From Paraburkholderia sp. CNPSo 3274 (GTDB taxonomy: Bacteria > Pseudomonadota > Gammaproteobacteria > Burkholderiales > Burkholderiaceae), in contig NZ_JAMBPR010000039.1 of assembly GCF_024206475.1 (NCBI RefSeq), positions 21,843 to 85,842 of the forward strand: a stretch of DNA of 64,000 nucleotides. The letters are read 5' to 3'. Made by a program: the position numbers and the translations under genes. Within the stretch, counting starts at the first letter, position 1. Every line of letters begins with the position of its first letter. Shown one piece after another: positions 15,213 through 23,716 of the stretch. Under the pieces are notes generated by a model. That model searched no databases. It was not told where the DNA came from and was given only the letters and a program-made list of their open reading frames with translations.

Positions 15213-16124
15213 ATGAACGCGACGCCCCCCACCTCCGATACTCCGAGCGCCGGCGACTGGCGCATCGACCGCAACCGCGCGATCACGCTGTTCGGCCCGG
15301 CCGCGAACGACTGGCCCATCGAGATCGTCGAGGAAACCGGCTCGACCAACGCCGACCTCATGGCGCGCCTGAAGGCGCTGCCGCAAAAGCGCGACGCGCT
15401 CGCGCGCCCGATCGTGCGCGTGGCCTATCTGCAGACGGCCGGCCGGGGCCGGCGCGGCCGCACCTGGGTCGCGCAGCCCGGCGACGCGCTGCTGTTCTCG
15501 ATCGGCTGCGTGCTGCCGCGCCCGATCGAAGGGCTTGCGGGTTTGAGCCTCGCCATCGGCTCGGCGCTGGTGGACGGCCTGCGCACGCTGCCCGTGACCG
15601 CGCCCGGACAAATCGCGCTCAAGTGGCCCAATGACGTGCTGCTCGAAGGCGACAAGCTGGTGGGAATCCTCGTGGAGACAGCCTGGACCACCGCCGACGC
15701 CACAGCGGTTGTGATCGGCATCGGCACGAACGTGCGCGGCGAAGATGCGCTCGCCGCCAGGGTCGAGGCGCTCAACGCCGCGGGCGGCAGTGCGGCGGTC
15801 GTGCCCGGTACGACGCCCACGGCACTTTCACGCGCGTGGCCGAATGCCAACCTCACCGACACACTCGCCGCCGAGCTCAACGCGCTCGAAGCCGCGCTGC
15901 AACGCTTCGGCGCGGCGGGCTTTGCGCCCTTCCAGGCGCGCTGGAACGCGTGCCACGCGTACGCGGGCCGCGAGGTCGCCATCTACGAGCAAGGACGGGA
16001 GCTGCTGCGCGGCACGGCGGCCGGCGTGGACGAGCGCGGCCAGTTGCTCGTGGATACGCCGGGCGGCCGCGAGACCGTCACGGCTGGCGACGTGTCGCTG
16101 CGGCTCGCGGACAGCGGCGCATGA
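15213..16124 (+). CDS. birA: Biotin--[acetyl-CoA-carboxylase] ligase, no DNA-binding domain
   Basis: A 303-residue class I biotin protein ligase. The catalytic motif GRGRRGRTW is at about residues 77-85, the substrate motif KWPND follows near 135 and the C-terminal SH3-like domain is in the last 50 residues (REVAIYEQGRELLRGTAAGV). The N-terminal winged helix used by E. coli BirA to repress biotin genes is absent, so this enzyme should only biotinylate. ATG at 15213 lacks a ribosome site. Its stop overlaps the start of coaX (ATGA), the usual birA-coaX pair of beta-proteobacteria. Confidence 0.96.
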   Translation: MNATPPTSDTPSAGDWRIDRNRAITLFGPAANDWPIEIVEETGSTNADLMARLKALPQKRDALARPIVRVAYLQTAGRGRRGRTWVAQPGDALLFSIGCVLPRPIEGLAGLSLAIGSALVDGLRTLPVTAPGQIALKWPNDVLLEGDKLVGILVETAWTTADATAVVIGIGTNVRGEDALAARVEALNAAGGSAAVVPGTTPTALSRAWPNANLTDTLAAELNALEAALQRFGAAGFAPFQARWNACHAYAGREVAIYEQGRELLRGTAAGVDERGQLLVDTPGGRETVTAGDVSLRLADSGA

Positions 16125-16921
16125 GGCGCGGCCCCTTCCTCCTGATCGACGCAGGCAACAGCCGGATCAAATGGGCGCTCGTCGCGCAGGACGGGTCGCG
16201 CCTGCATGCGGGAACGATCGATCATGTGCGCGATGAGGGCACGCAAGCCACGCCCGCCGCTCCTGAGGCCGGTAGCGAAGAATGGGCGGCACTGCCCCGG
16301 CCCGCCGGCGCGTGGATCTCGAACGTCGCGGGCGTGGCAGTCGGGGAACGCCTCGACGCGCTGGTGGAGGCGCACTGGCCCGGTCTCTCGCGCACCGTGG
16401 TGCGCGCCTGCGCGCAGCAATGCGGCGTGACGAACAGCTATGCCACGCCCGACGCGCTGGGCAGCGACCGCTGGGCCGGCATGATCGGTGCGCACGCCGC
16501 GTATCCGGGCGAGCCGCTCCTGATCGCGACATTCGGCACAGCCACCACGCTCGAAGCGCTGCGCGCCGACGGCACGTTCGTGGGCGGCATGATCGCGCCG
16601 GGCTTCACGCTCATGATGCGCTCGCTCGGCGAGCACACCGCGCAATTGCCCGTGGTCGCCGGCGGCATGGCGAATGCTGCCCGCCCGGGCATCGCCTTCG
16701 CCACCGACACGCGAAGCTCGATCTCGGCGGGCTGTGCGCTCGCGCAGGCCGCGCTCATCGAGCGCGCCTGGGCCGATTTACAGGATGCGTGGAGACTGCC
16801 GGTGCGGGTCGTGGTGAGCGGCGGCGCGGCGGCCGAAGTGACAGCGGCGCTCAAGGTACCGCATACTCGCCACGATGCACTGGTGCTTTCGGGCCTGGCG
16901 CTTATCGCGGCGCAGTCCTGA
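16121..16921 (+). CDS. coaX: Type III pantothenate kinase
   Basis: A 266-residue CoaX-type kinase, first step of coenzyme A synthesis, feedback-insensitive in this type. The acetate-kinase/Hsp70-like fold motifs are visible: DAGNSRIKW at residues 10-18 (phosphate 1), GSDRWAGMIGAHAAYPGEPL (substrate binding), TFGTATTLEAL (phosphate 2) and VVVSGGAAAEV (adenosine). The ATG overlaps the birA stop by ATGA. Its placement with birA and a small membrane protein forms a three-gene transcript ending at the hairpin at 17252. Confidence 0.96.
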   Translation: MRRGPFLLIDAGNSRIKWALVAQDGSRLHAGTIDHVRDEGTQATPAAPEAGSEEWAALPRPAGAWISNVAGVAVGERLDALVEAHWPGLSRTVVRACAQQCGVTNSYATPDALGSDRWAGMIGAHAAYPGEPLLIATFGTATTLEALRADGTFVGGMIAPGFTLMMRSLGEHTAQLPVVAGGMANAARPGIAFATDTRSSISAGCALAQAALIERAWADLQDAWRLPVRVVVSGGAAAEVTAALKVPHTRHDALVLSGLALIAAQS

Positions 16922-16994
16922 GGCGCGCGCGACCAACGCGCCGCCCACCTCTAGCGCTGAAACTGAACGAACGATTTGGAAGGAGCTTCACACG

Positions 16995-17234
16995 ATGCTG
17001 CGCTGGCTGATCGCCATTCTGATTCTCGCCAACGGGCTAGCCTTTGCGGCCATTGGCGGCGTGTTCGGCCCGACGCCCTCGTCGGGTACGCGCGAAACCC
17101 AGCACCTGAACCGGCAGATCCACCCCGAGCGGCTCGTGGTGAAGGCGCTCCGGCCCACCGAATCGGCCGACGTGCCGACCGTCGGCGGCCCGGTGGCGGA
17201 TCCGGCGGTGCAGGCGTCAACCCTGTCGCAGTAA
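16995..17234 (+). CDS. Small inner-membrane or exported protein of unknown function
   Basis: A 79-residue protein with one hydrophobic N-terminal helix (LRWLIAILILANGLAFAAIGGVF) and a polar, Pro-rich tail of about 55 residues that includes RETQHLNRQIHPERLVVKAL. AGGAG lies ten bases before the ATG. Homologous short proteins occur after coaX in Burkholderiaceae; in some relatives the equivalent position holds a longer protein with a SPOR domain, but no SPOR domain is present here. It is likely a membrane-anchored periplasmic peptide. A frame continuing upstream of this ATG is inside coaX and not supported. Confidence 0.75.
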   Translation: MLRWLIAILILANGLAFAAIGGVFGPTPSSGTRETQHLNRQIHPERLVVKALRPTESADVPTVGGPVADPAVQASTLSQ

Positions 17235-17251
17235 GCGGCGCTTCAAACACG

Positions 17252-17308
17252 ACCGGCCGGAGGTCGGGCGCGCCCAAGCCTTGGGCGGCCCGGCCTCCGG
17301 CCGGTTTT
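17252..17308 (+). terminator. Terminator of the birA-coaX transcript
   Basis: A GC-rich stem: ACCGGCCGGAGG (17252-17263) pairs with CCTCCGGCCGGT, followed by TTTTG. An inner inverted repeat (GGGCGCGCCCAAG) lies in the loop. The T run is on the plus strand, matching the birA-coaX direction. Confidence 0.8.
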
Positions 17309-17353
17309 GCATCGTCCGCCGCACGGTGTGAAGGTGCGGACGCATGCCAGAAC

Positions 17354-17845
17354 TTACTTCGATCCTTCCTGCGCGCGCACTTTCTGCAGCAGCTTCGTCG
17401 TGGAGCGGTCGTGCTCGAAGGCGATCGCGAGCGAGCGCCCGCCCCAGCCGCGCACCAGCGCCGACTCCGGCAGCGCGTCCATGTCGTAGTCGCCGCCCTT
17501 CACGAGAATGTCCGGACGCACGGCCCCGATCAGCTCGACGGGCGTTTGCTCGCCGAACTGCACGACCCAGTCCACACTCTCCAGCGCCGCCAGCAGCGCC
17601 ATGCGGTCGTTCTCGTTGTTGATGGGGCGGTCGTCGCCCTTGCCGAGCCTCTTCACCGAAGCGTCGCTATTCACGCCGACGATCAGCGTGGCGCCCAGCG
17701 CCTTCGCATCGGCGAGATAGGTGACGTGTCCGCGGTGCAGGATGTCGAAGACGCCATTGGTGAACACCACTGGGCCGGGCAGCGAGGCGCGCAGTTGCGC
17801 GAGCGCCTCGCGGGTCGTGATCTTGCGTTCGAAGGAAGCGGGCAT
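17354..17845 (-). CDS. rfaE2: D-glycero-beta-D-manno-heptose 1-phosphate adenylyltransferase
   Basis: A 163-residue nucleotidyltransferase that activates heptose for lipopolysaccharide inner core synthesis. The cytidylyltransferase-like motif HRGH (FTNGVFDILHRGHVTYL) and the later KGGDYDMDALPE and STTKLL segments are the signature of the HldE C-terminal domain. The kinase half (HldE N-terminal domain) is a separate gene elsewhere, as in most beta-proteobacteria. ATG at 17845 (MPASFERK) fits family length; a longer frame exists but has no ribosome site either. It is convergent with the birA operon. Confidence 0.94.
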   Translation of the reverse strand: MPASFERKITTREALAQLRASLPGPVVFTNGVFDILHRGHVTYLADAKALGATLIVGVNSDASVKRLGKGDDRPINNENDRMALLAALESVDWVVQFGEQTPVELIGAVRPDILVKGGDYDMDALPESALVRGWGGRSLAIAFEHDRSTTKLLQKVRAQEGSK

Positions 17846-17997
17846 GGAATGAGGCTCGGATAAAAAATGGGCGCGGATCGAATCGGGCAAGTCATCGACA
17901 AACGCGCCAATGAAAACGGCCCGTCACGCGAGGAGCGCTTCGGGCCGTCCCGGTCGCGGCGCGCCACGAAGACGCGCACGCGAGATGTCCCGGCGCG

Positions 17998-18867
17998 TCA
18001 GGCCGGCTGTTGCGTGCCTTGCTCGGCCTGCAGGCGCTGTACCACTTCCTTGCGATAGCGGTTCAGTTCCTGTGCCGTGGTGAACGTGCGCTCGAACAGG
18101 ATCGAGAGGTTGTGCAGAATGCGCTCGATCACCTTCTTTTCCCAGCCGTCGTCGAAGCGGATCTGCTCGTCGAGCCAGCGCTCGAGCCATTCCGGGTCGG
18201 GCAGGCGCGACTGCACGGTGTCGCGCGGGAACAGCGCCTGGTTCACGTGCAGGTTCGTTGGGTGCAGCGGCTTTTCGGTGCGGCGCGCCGAAGCCATCAG
18301 CACGCCGATCTTCGCAAACGCCGCGCGGGCGACGTCGCCGAAATTGTTGAGCGCCTTCTTCATGTAACGCAGATACGCGCCGCCGTGGCGCGCTTCGTCA
18401 CGCGAAATCGTTTCGTAGATGGCCTTGATGACCGGCTCCGTGTGCCATTCGGCGGCACGGCGATACCAGTGGTTCAGGCGGATTTCGCCGCAGAAGTGCA
18501 GCATGAGCGTTTCGAGCGGCGGCGCCGGATCGAACTCGAAGCGCACGGCGTGCAGCTCTTCCTCGCTCGGCACCATTTCCGGCTTGAAGCGGCGCAGGTA
18601 TTCCATGAGCACGAGCGAATGCTTTTGCTCCTCGAAGAACCACACGCTCATGAATGCCGAAAAGTCGCTGTCGTGATGGTTGTCGCGCAGGAACATTTCC
18701 GTGGCCGGCAGCGCCGACCATTCGGTGATCGCGTTCATCTTGATGGTCGCGGCCTGCTCATCGGTAAGGAGCGACGCATCGAACTTGTCCCAGGGAATGT
18801 CCTTTTCCATGTCCCAACGGACCGATTCGAGCGATTTGTAAAGTTCCGGATAAAGCATCGTGTTCAT
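17998..18867 (-). CDS. Ferritin-like di-iron family protein
   Basis: A 289-residue all-helical protein of the ferritin-like/acyl-ACP-desaturase-like type common in Burkholderiaceae. Candidate metal ligands are in EQKHSLVLMEYL (E-x2-H), FCGEIRLNHWY (E-x6-H-W) and SRDEARHGG (E-x2-H), giving the expected paired E-x2-H pattern. The ATG at 18867 (MNTMLYPELYK) has GGGCGGG eight bases upstream. No signal peptide. Reaction is not known: hydroxylation or desaturation of an acyl chain, or metal storage, are possible. It stands alone between rfaE2 and the long upstream space. Confidence 0.82.
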   Translation of the reverse strand: MNTMLYPELYKSLESVRWDMEKDIPWDKFDASLLTDEQAATIKMNAITEWSALPATEMFLRDNHHDSDFSAFMSVWFFEEQKHSLVLMEYLRRFKPEMVPSEEELHAVRFEFDPAPPLETLMLHFCGEIRLNHWYRRAAEWHTEPVIKAIYETISRDEARHGGAYLRYMKKALNNFGDVARAAFAKIGVLMASARRTEKPLHPTNLHVNQALFPRDTVQSRLPDPEWLERWLDEQIRFDDGWEKKVIERILHNLSILFERTFTTAQELNRYRKEVVQRLQAEQGTQQPA

Positions 18868-19352
18868 AGTCCCGCCCCTGATCTGCGCAAAACGCGCGCA
18901 TGACGAATTCGTAGCGTGCCGCGTGCCGCATACAACGCGGCCGCGCAGGCAAAAAGCATTTAATTTTACGCGGTATCCGGCCCTCTGGACGCAATCGCAG
19001 ACCGGCGAACGCAACACGCGTTGCCCCACGACAATCCAGCTAACCGGAATGAAGGCGCCGTCGTGGATTCTGGGTAGCTGCTCCGTTCCTTGAACCCGGC
19101 CGCCTGATACCGCTGATCACCACCGATACCCGCGAGGCGTGCGAGCCATCGCCGCGGGCCTATGCGACACAATGTCGCACTCTAGCGCCCTGCGTTCGAC
19201 GTCCTTTTGACACACCTTGCTGGCTGATTTTCCAATGGGCAAACATCCCGCCCGTCAAGGCCGTGGAACCCGCGCGGCGAAGCGCCGCAACGCCGCCCGC
19301 AACTCCCACAAATAACCAGAAAAACCTTACACAATAATAGCATGCCGGTGTT
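18868..19352. other. 485-base intergenic region between ferritin-like and patatin genes
   Basis: No recognised gene. It carries the upstream region of the ferritin-like gene and the downstream region of the leftward patatin gene. A 26-codon frame at 19235-19315 is described separately. No hairpin terminator or repeat is evident. Confidence 0.6.
19235..19315 (+). CDS. Possible 26-residue very basic peptide
   Basis: The frame ATG...TAA encodes MGKHPARQGRGTRAAKR followed by RNAARNSHK: eight Arg/Lys in the first 18 residues and no acidic residue. There is no Shine-Dalgarno sequence and the region is gene-poor, so it may be chance in GC-rich DNA. It is listed because composition is striking and it is too short for standard gene finders. 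Confidence 0.15.
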   Translation: MGKHPARQGRGTRAAKRRNAARNSHK

Positions 19353-20558
19353 TCAGTTCCGCCACACCCCAAAATCGTTGATCGCGCCGTCTGTCGGAGC
19401 TTTGAGCCAAGTCAAAAGAACATCACTTTGCGCAAGCGTGTCGCGGTAACCCAGCTCGATCAATTCACACGTGAATTCACGCTCGAACAGCAAATAGCTC
19501 GCAAATGCCGCGCCCGAAGCGCGGTTGCCGCCCATCGCGCCCAGCAGCATGCGCACCGAGCGCGGCAACTGCCGCAAATGGCGCGCGGCGATCAGCTCGA
19601 TACGCTCGCTCGGCGCGATCGCGAGCACCTCGACATGCCGCCAGCCGCTTTCCGGCTCCACCGTCTGTGGCAGTTGCAGCACCATGCGGTTCACGTGCTC
19701 GATGCGCTCGATATCGGCGCCGAGCGAGTCGAGGAAGACGCTCGCGAGCACCTGCTGGCCGATCTGCGCGAGCGTCGGATACCGGTCGATGTCGGGGCGC
19801 GTCGCGGGCACTTCCGGCGTGGGCGCAGCGGCGCCCAGCACGACGATGCGCTGCGCGCCGAAGTGGATGGCGGGCGAGAGCGGTGCGGTCTGCCGGATCG
19901 AGCCGTCGCCGAAATATTCGTGGCGGCCGTCGAGTTCGAGACGCACGGCCGGGAACACGAACGGAATCGCCGCCGAAGCGAGCAGATGCGCGGGCGTGAG
20001 CGCGACCATGCGCGCAGTGCGTTGCGCGCGCCGCCACGCGCTAATCGGCTCGCATGCCTGGTAGAACGTGACATGCCGCCCCGACGAATAGCTGAGCGCC
20101 GTGACGGCGAGCGCGTAGAGCAGTCGCTCGTCGAGCATCTGCTCGATGCGATGGAAATTGAGCGCGTGCGGGAGCATCCGCGCGAGCGGCGTGCTGTCGA
20201 ACAAGGTGCGCGGCGCGGCGCGCGCACCCACGCTGGATGCAGCCCAGCCGAACGCGAGCGCGGCGAGCCAGCGCGCGCCCGCGGCCGCGACGCCGGGCCA
20301 GTCGGTGCGATAGATCCGGCTTGCGCGCATGTCCGACCAGATGTCGACGAGGCGCGCCGCCCCGTGCGCGAACTGGTCGGCGTGGCTCGCGATCGAGGTG
20401 GCGTTGATCGCGCCCGCCGAGGTGCCGCAGATTACCGTGAAGGGCATGGCGCGGCGCGCCGGCTCGGCCTGGCTGGCCAGCTCGGCAAGCGCGCGCAAGG
20501 CGCCGGCCTGGTAGGCCGCACGCGCGCCGCCGCCCATCATTACGAGCGCAAGCCGCAT
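19353..20558 (-). CDS. Patatin-like phospholipase
   Basis: A 401-residue patatin-family lipid acyl hydrolase. The oxyanion motif GGGARAAYQ (residues 9-17), the nucleophile elbow GTSAG (Ser about 47) and the catalytic DGS in YFGDGSIRQ form the Ser-Asp dyad. A hydrophobic stretch near residues 95-112 (AARWLAALAFGWAA) may associate with membrane. The C-terminal 100 residues, with RMLLGAMGGNRASGAAFASY, match a DUF3336/patatin family frequent in Burkholderia. It could act on phospholipid or on polymer granules: the phaM gene follows 97 bases upstream in the same direction. Confidence 0.92.
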   Translation of the reverse strand: MRLALVMMGGGARAAYQAGALRALAELASQAEPARRAMPFTVICGTSAGAINATSIASHADQFAHGAARLVDIWSDMRASRIYRTDWPGVAAAGARWLAALAFGWAASSVGARAAPRTLFDSTPLARMLPHALNFHRIEQMLDERLLYALAVTALSYSSGRHVTFYQACEPISAWRRAQRTARMVALTPAHLLASAAIPFVFPAVRLELDGRHEYFGDGSIRQTAPLSPAIHFGAQRIVVLGAAAPTPEVPATRPDIDRYPTLAQIGQQVLASVFLDSLGADIERIEHVNRMVLQLPQTVEPESGWRHVEVLAIAPSERIELIAARHLRQLPRSVRMLLGAMGGNRASGAAFASYLLFEREFTCELIELGYRDTLAQSDVLLTWLKAPTDGAINDFGVWRN

Positions 20559-20654
20559 GATGCCGACGCTCCCCGCTTTGTGCCGTTTTTGTCCCGCAGT
20601 CGCGTTTCTATTGCGTCCCGCGGGACGGTTCTTCGTGACGTGACGCGGCGCGCC

Positions 20655-21401
20655 TTATTCCGGTTGCGCCGGCGCCTTCTTCGCGCCGCGCGGCGCGCTG
20701 CGGCCCGCGCCGCCGCTGTTGCCATTGCCACTGCCCGTGTTGCTGCTCCGCCTGGCGGTGCTGCTGCGTTTAGCCGTCGCGGCTTCGGTCTTGGCCTGCG
20801 CCTCGCTCACCGCTTCGGCGGCAGCTTGCGCGGCCTGCGCTGCGGCGGCAGGCTGCGCCATCGCGAATTGCGCGAGCTGGTTGAACTGCGCCTGCACGAG
20901 ATTCCACCACGAAGCCGCGTCGAAGCCCGGCGGCGCGGATGCCGCGCCCTCGGGCGCAGCGCCTGCGTTCGCGTCATCAGGCCCGGCGGCCCGTTCGCGC
21001 GCGGCGCCCGTTCTCGGCGCTTCGGATTCGGCGTGCCTCGGGGTCATCTGCGCCTGCGCGAACGCGCCGAACGCACGCAGCGTCGAGAGCGTGGCGCGCT
21101 GCACTTCGAGCGCCTGGATGGCGGACTGCAACATGCCGAGATTGAGCTTGAGCCACTGCTCGACGGCGCGCAGATCGGTGATGCGCTTGTCGAGCTCCTC
21201 GATGTTGGTGAGCGGCGTCATCATGTCGGACATCATCGAAAGCGGCGGGCCAAAGGCTTGCGCCACGCCCGGTTCGCCACCCGGAAACGCGCCGCCGAAC
21301 GGCGTGAGGCGCATCATCCCCCACATCTGGTCGAGCATTTCGGCGGGCGGAAAGCCTGGAAAGCCCGGGAACGGCGGCATGGTGCCTGCTGGGTCGGTCA
21401 T
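20655..21401 (-). CDS. phaM: PhaM-type polyhydroxyalkanoate granule regulator
   Basis: A 248-residue protein of the PhaM family. In Ralstonia eutropha PhaM activates the PHB synthase and links granules to the nucleoid. The N-terminal FPGFPGFPPAEMLDQMWGMM and ITDLRAVEQWLKLNLGMLQS are family signatures, followed by QALEVQRATLSTL. The C-terminal 60 residues are Ala/Lys/Arg/Ser-rich (AKRSSTARRSS, APRGAKKAPAQPE), the DNA-binding tail. It lacks a signal peptide. GAGGGAG precedes the ATG. It is followed in the same direction by the patatin gene; no phaC synthase lies in the window. Confidence 0.9.
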   Translation of the reverse strand: MTDPAGTMPPFPGFPGFPPAEMLDQMWGMMRLTPFGGAFPGGEPGVAQAFGPPLSMMSDMMTPLTNIEELDKRITDLRAVEQWLKLNLGMLQSAIQALEVQRATLSTLRAFGAFAQAQMTPRHAESEAPRTGAARERAAGPDDANAGAAPEGAASAPPGFDAASWWNLVQAQFNQLAQFAMAQPAAAAQAAQAAAEAVSEAQAKTEAATAKRSSTARRSSNTGSGNGNSGGAGRSAPRGAKKAPAQPE

Positions 21402-21511
21402 GCGGAACTCCCTCGCATAGATAGGTGTTCAAATGCGCGCGCGTGGGCGGGCTCGAAACGATCTCTTTGATGATAGCGCGCGTAAATGTAAAAATCGGTA
21501 GAAAGCGCGAA

Positions 21512-22336
21512 TCAGAACGGATCGCCGCCCGGAAAGTCCGGCGCGCGCCGCTCGCGCAGCGACTGCACGCCCTCGCGCACGTCGGGTCCCGCAAAGCCCA
21601 TGAATTCGAGCGCAAGCGACGTGTCGAAGGTCGGCCCCGCCATGCGCAGCCAGTTGTTGAGCGCGTACTTGGTCCAGCGCACCGCGGTTTGCGAACCGTT
21701 AGCGAGGCGCTTCGCCACTTCGAACGCCTTCGGCAGCAGGTCGCTCTCGTCCACGGCGAGCGAGACGAGGCCGATGCGCTCCGCCTCCTCGCCGCTCACC
21801 GGCTCGCACAGCAGCAGGTAATACTTCGCCTTCGCCATGCCGCACAAAAGCGGCCACACGATCGCCGCGTGGTCGCCCGCCGCGACGCCCAGGCGCGTAT
21901 GGCCATCGATGATGCGCGCCGTTTTCGTGGCAATCGAAATGTCGGCCAGCAGTCCCGCGACGAGCCCCGCGCCCACCGCCGGACCATGCATGGCCGAGAC
22001 GATCGGCTTGCCGCAGTTGATCACGTTGTAGACGAGGTCGCGCGCCTCGCGCCACACGCGCGCGCGCACGTCGAAATGCGTGGCCATGTCCTCGACGAGC
22101 TGCAGGTCGCCGCCCGCCGAAAAGCCCTTGCCCTCGCCGCGAATCACGGCGACGCGCGCGTCGGGATCGCGGTCCACGTCGCGCCAGATCTCGGCGAGTT
22201 CGCGGTGCATATGGGCGTCGGCGGTCGCGAGGCCGCTCTTGTTCGTGCCCTCGCCGCTCATCACGATCTCGACGATGCCGTGCTCGTGCCGCTGCACGCG
22301 CAGGGCCTGATAGCGGGCGTAAAAAGGATCGTTCAT
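21512..22336 (-). CDS. Enoyl-CoA hydratase/isomerase family protein
   Basis: A 274-residue crotonase-fold enzyme. The oxyanion-hole segment GKGFSAGGDLQLV (about residues 70-82) and the second glycine in GPAVGAGLVAGL are clear. It contains the IATKTARIIDGHTRLGVAAGDHAA active-site loop; the Glu pair of enoyl-CoA hydratase is not fully evident (the second catalytic position reads Gly-Asp-His), so a hydratase, isomerase or lyase role is open. AGGAGG precedes the ATG (22336). Next in the same direction is phaM, upstream the amino-acid-binding protein gene; links to fatty acid or aromatic breakdown are plausible. Confidence 0.88.
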   Translation of the reverse strand: MNDPFYARYQALRVQRHEHGIVEIVMSGEGTNKSGLATADAHMHRELAEIWRDVDRDPDARVAVIRGEGKGFSAGGDLQLVEDMATHFDVRARVWREARDLVYNVINCGKPIVSAMHGPAVGAGLVAGLLADISIATKTARIIDGHTRLGVAAGDHAAIVWPLLCGMAKAKYYLLLCEPVSGEEAERIGLVSLAVDESDLLPKAFEVAKRLANGSQTAVRWTKYALNNWLRMAGPTFDTSLALEFMGFAGPDVREGVQSLRERRAPDFPGGDPF

Positions 22337-22395
22337 AGGCGGACCTCCTTTGTTTCGGATTGCTGATTACGTGAAAGCGATGGCAGTGCGGCTCA

Positions 22396-23562
22396 TCAAT
22401 GCGGCTGATACACCCACTTGCCATCGCGGATCTCGACCATCACGCGCGCTCGCGCGTCGAGGCCGAGGTGATCGGTGGCGCTCATGTTGACGACGCCATT
22501 GGTGTCATGCAGCCCGTGCGTCGCTTCGAGTGCGTCGCGCAGCGCCTGGCGAAACGCAGGCGTGCCGGGCGCAGCCGACTTGAGCGCAACGGGTATCGCG
22601 TTCTCGAGCAAGAGCCCCGCGTCCCATGTATACGCGCCGAACGCCGACACGGTGCCCGCGCCGTTGCGTGCTTCGTAACGCGAAATATAGTCGAGCGCGA
22701 GGCGCCGGCCGGGCTGGTCCTCGGGCAGTTGTGCAGCCACGAGCACCGGGCTTGCGGGCAGGAAGGTGCCGTTGCAGTCGGCGCCGCACACGCGCAGGAA
22801 GTCGCGGTTGCCCACGCCGTGGTTGTGATAGATGACGCCCTTGTAGCCGCGCTCCTTGAGCGTCTTGGGCGGCAGCGCGGCGGGCGTGCCGGCCGCGCCC
22901 ACCACGACGGCGTCGGGGTGCGCCGCGGCGATCTTGAGCACCTGCCCCGTCACGCCCGGATCGGTGCGATTGAAGCGCTCGTTCGCGACGAGCTTGATGT
23001 CGTGCCGCTGCGCGGCCTTCGCGATCTCGGCGTAGAACGTCTCGCCGAGCGCGTCGGCCTGGCCGATATAGGCAAGCGTCTTCACGTTGTGCGCGGCTGC
23101 GTGCTCCATGATCGCGCCGGCCATCATCGCGTCGGTTTGCGGCGTCTTGAACATCCAGTGGCGCTTGTCGTCAACGGGCTCGATGATCTTCGCCGACGAA
23201 GCGAGCGAAATGGTGGGCGTCTCGCCCTGCGCGATCACGTCGAGCATCGCGAGCGAGTTGGGTGTGATCGACGAGCCGATGATCGCATCGACATGCTGTT
23301 CGTCGATGAGCTTCTTCGTGTCCTGCACGGCCTGGGTCGTGTCGGAGGCGTCGTCGAGCACGATGTACTGGACTTTCTGGCCCGCGATCTCGGTGGGGAA
23401 CATGGCAGCGGTGTCGCGCGCGGGAATGCCGAGCGAGGCGGCCGGACCCGTGAGCGAAAGCACGAGGCCGATCTTGACCTGCGCGAGCGCAAGCGTGGGC
23501 GCACAAATACTGAAAAGCCACGCGATGCGTACAGCAAGACGGCTGGGGCGAGAAGCGTTCAC
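22396..23562 (-). CDS. Branched-chain-amino-acid-type ABC substrate-binding protein
   Basis: A 388-residue periplasmic protein of the Peripla_BP_6 (LivK) family. A signal peptide (AVRIAWLFSICAPTLALAQ) precedes VKIGLVLSLTGPAASLGIPA. The start is GTG at 23562, decided by AGGAG seven bases upstream; frames further upstream lack it. The fold motifs SLASSAKIIEPVDDKRHWMF and AYIGQADALGETFY are visible. No permease or ATPase gene lies nearby, so it is an orphan binding protein; the substrate may be an aromatic or short-chain acid as in other LivK-like proteins near catabolic genes (an FAH hydrolase and an enoyl-CoA hydratase flank it). Confidence 0.9.
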   Translation of the reverse strand: MNASRPSRLAVRIAWLFSICAPTLALAQVKIGLVLSLTGPAASLGIPARDTAAMFPTEIAGQKVQYIVLDDASDTTQAVQDTKKLIDEQHVDAIIGSSITPNSLAMLDVIAQGETPTISLASSAKIIEPVDDKRHWMFKTPQTDAMMAGAIMEHAAAHNVKTLAYIGQADALGETFYAEIAKAAQRHDIKLVANERFNRTDPGVTGQVLKIAAAHPDAVVVGAAGTPAALPPKTLKERGYKGVIYHNHGVGNRDFLRVCGADCNGTFLPASPVLVAAQLPEDQPGRRLALDYISRYEARNGAGTVSAFGAYTWDAGLLLENAIPVALKSAAPGTPAFRQALRDALEATHGLHDTNGVVNMSATDHLGLDARARVMVEIRDGKWVYQPH

Positions 23563-23716
23563 GGTGTCTCCTTGTCGTTTTACGTTCGAATGCTGCGTGC
23601 TTCTACGGCTCGTACTTTGACTGGTCTCCCCGATGCCCTCGAAGAAAAAGGGCGTTCGCCAGTGTAGCCGCACGCGTGGCGCGCGGCATCCGGCGAAACC
23701 CTTCAGCGCTTGCGTG

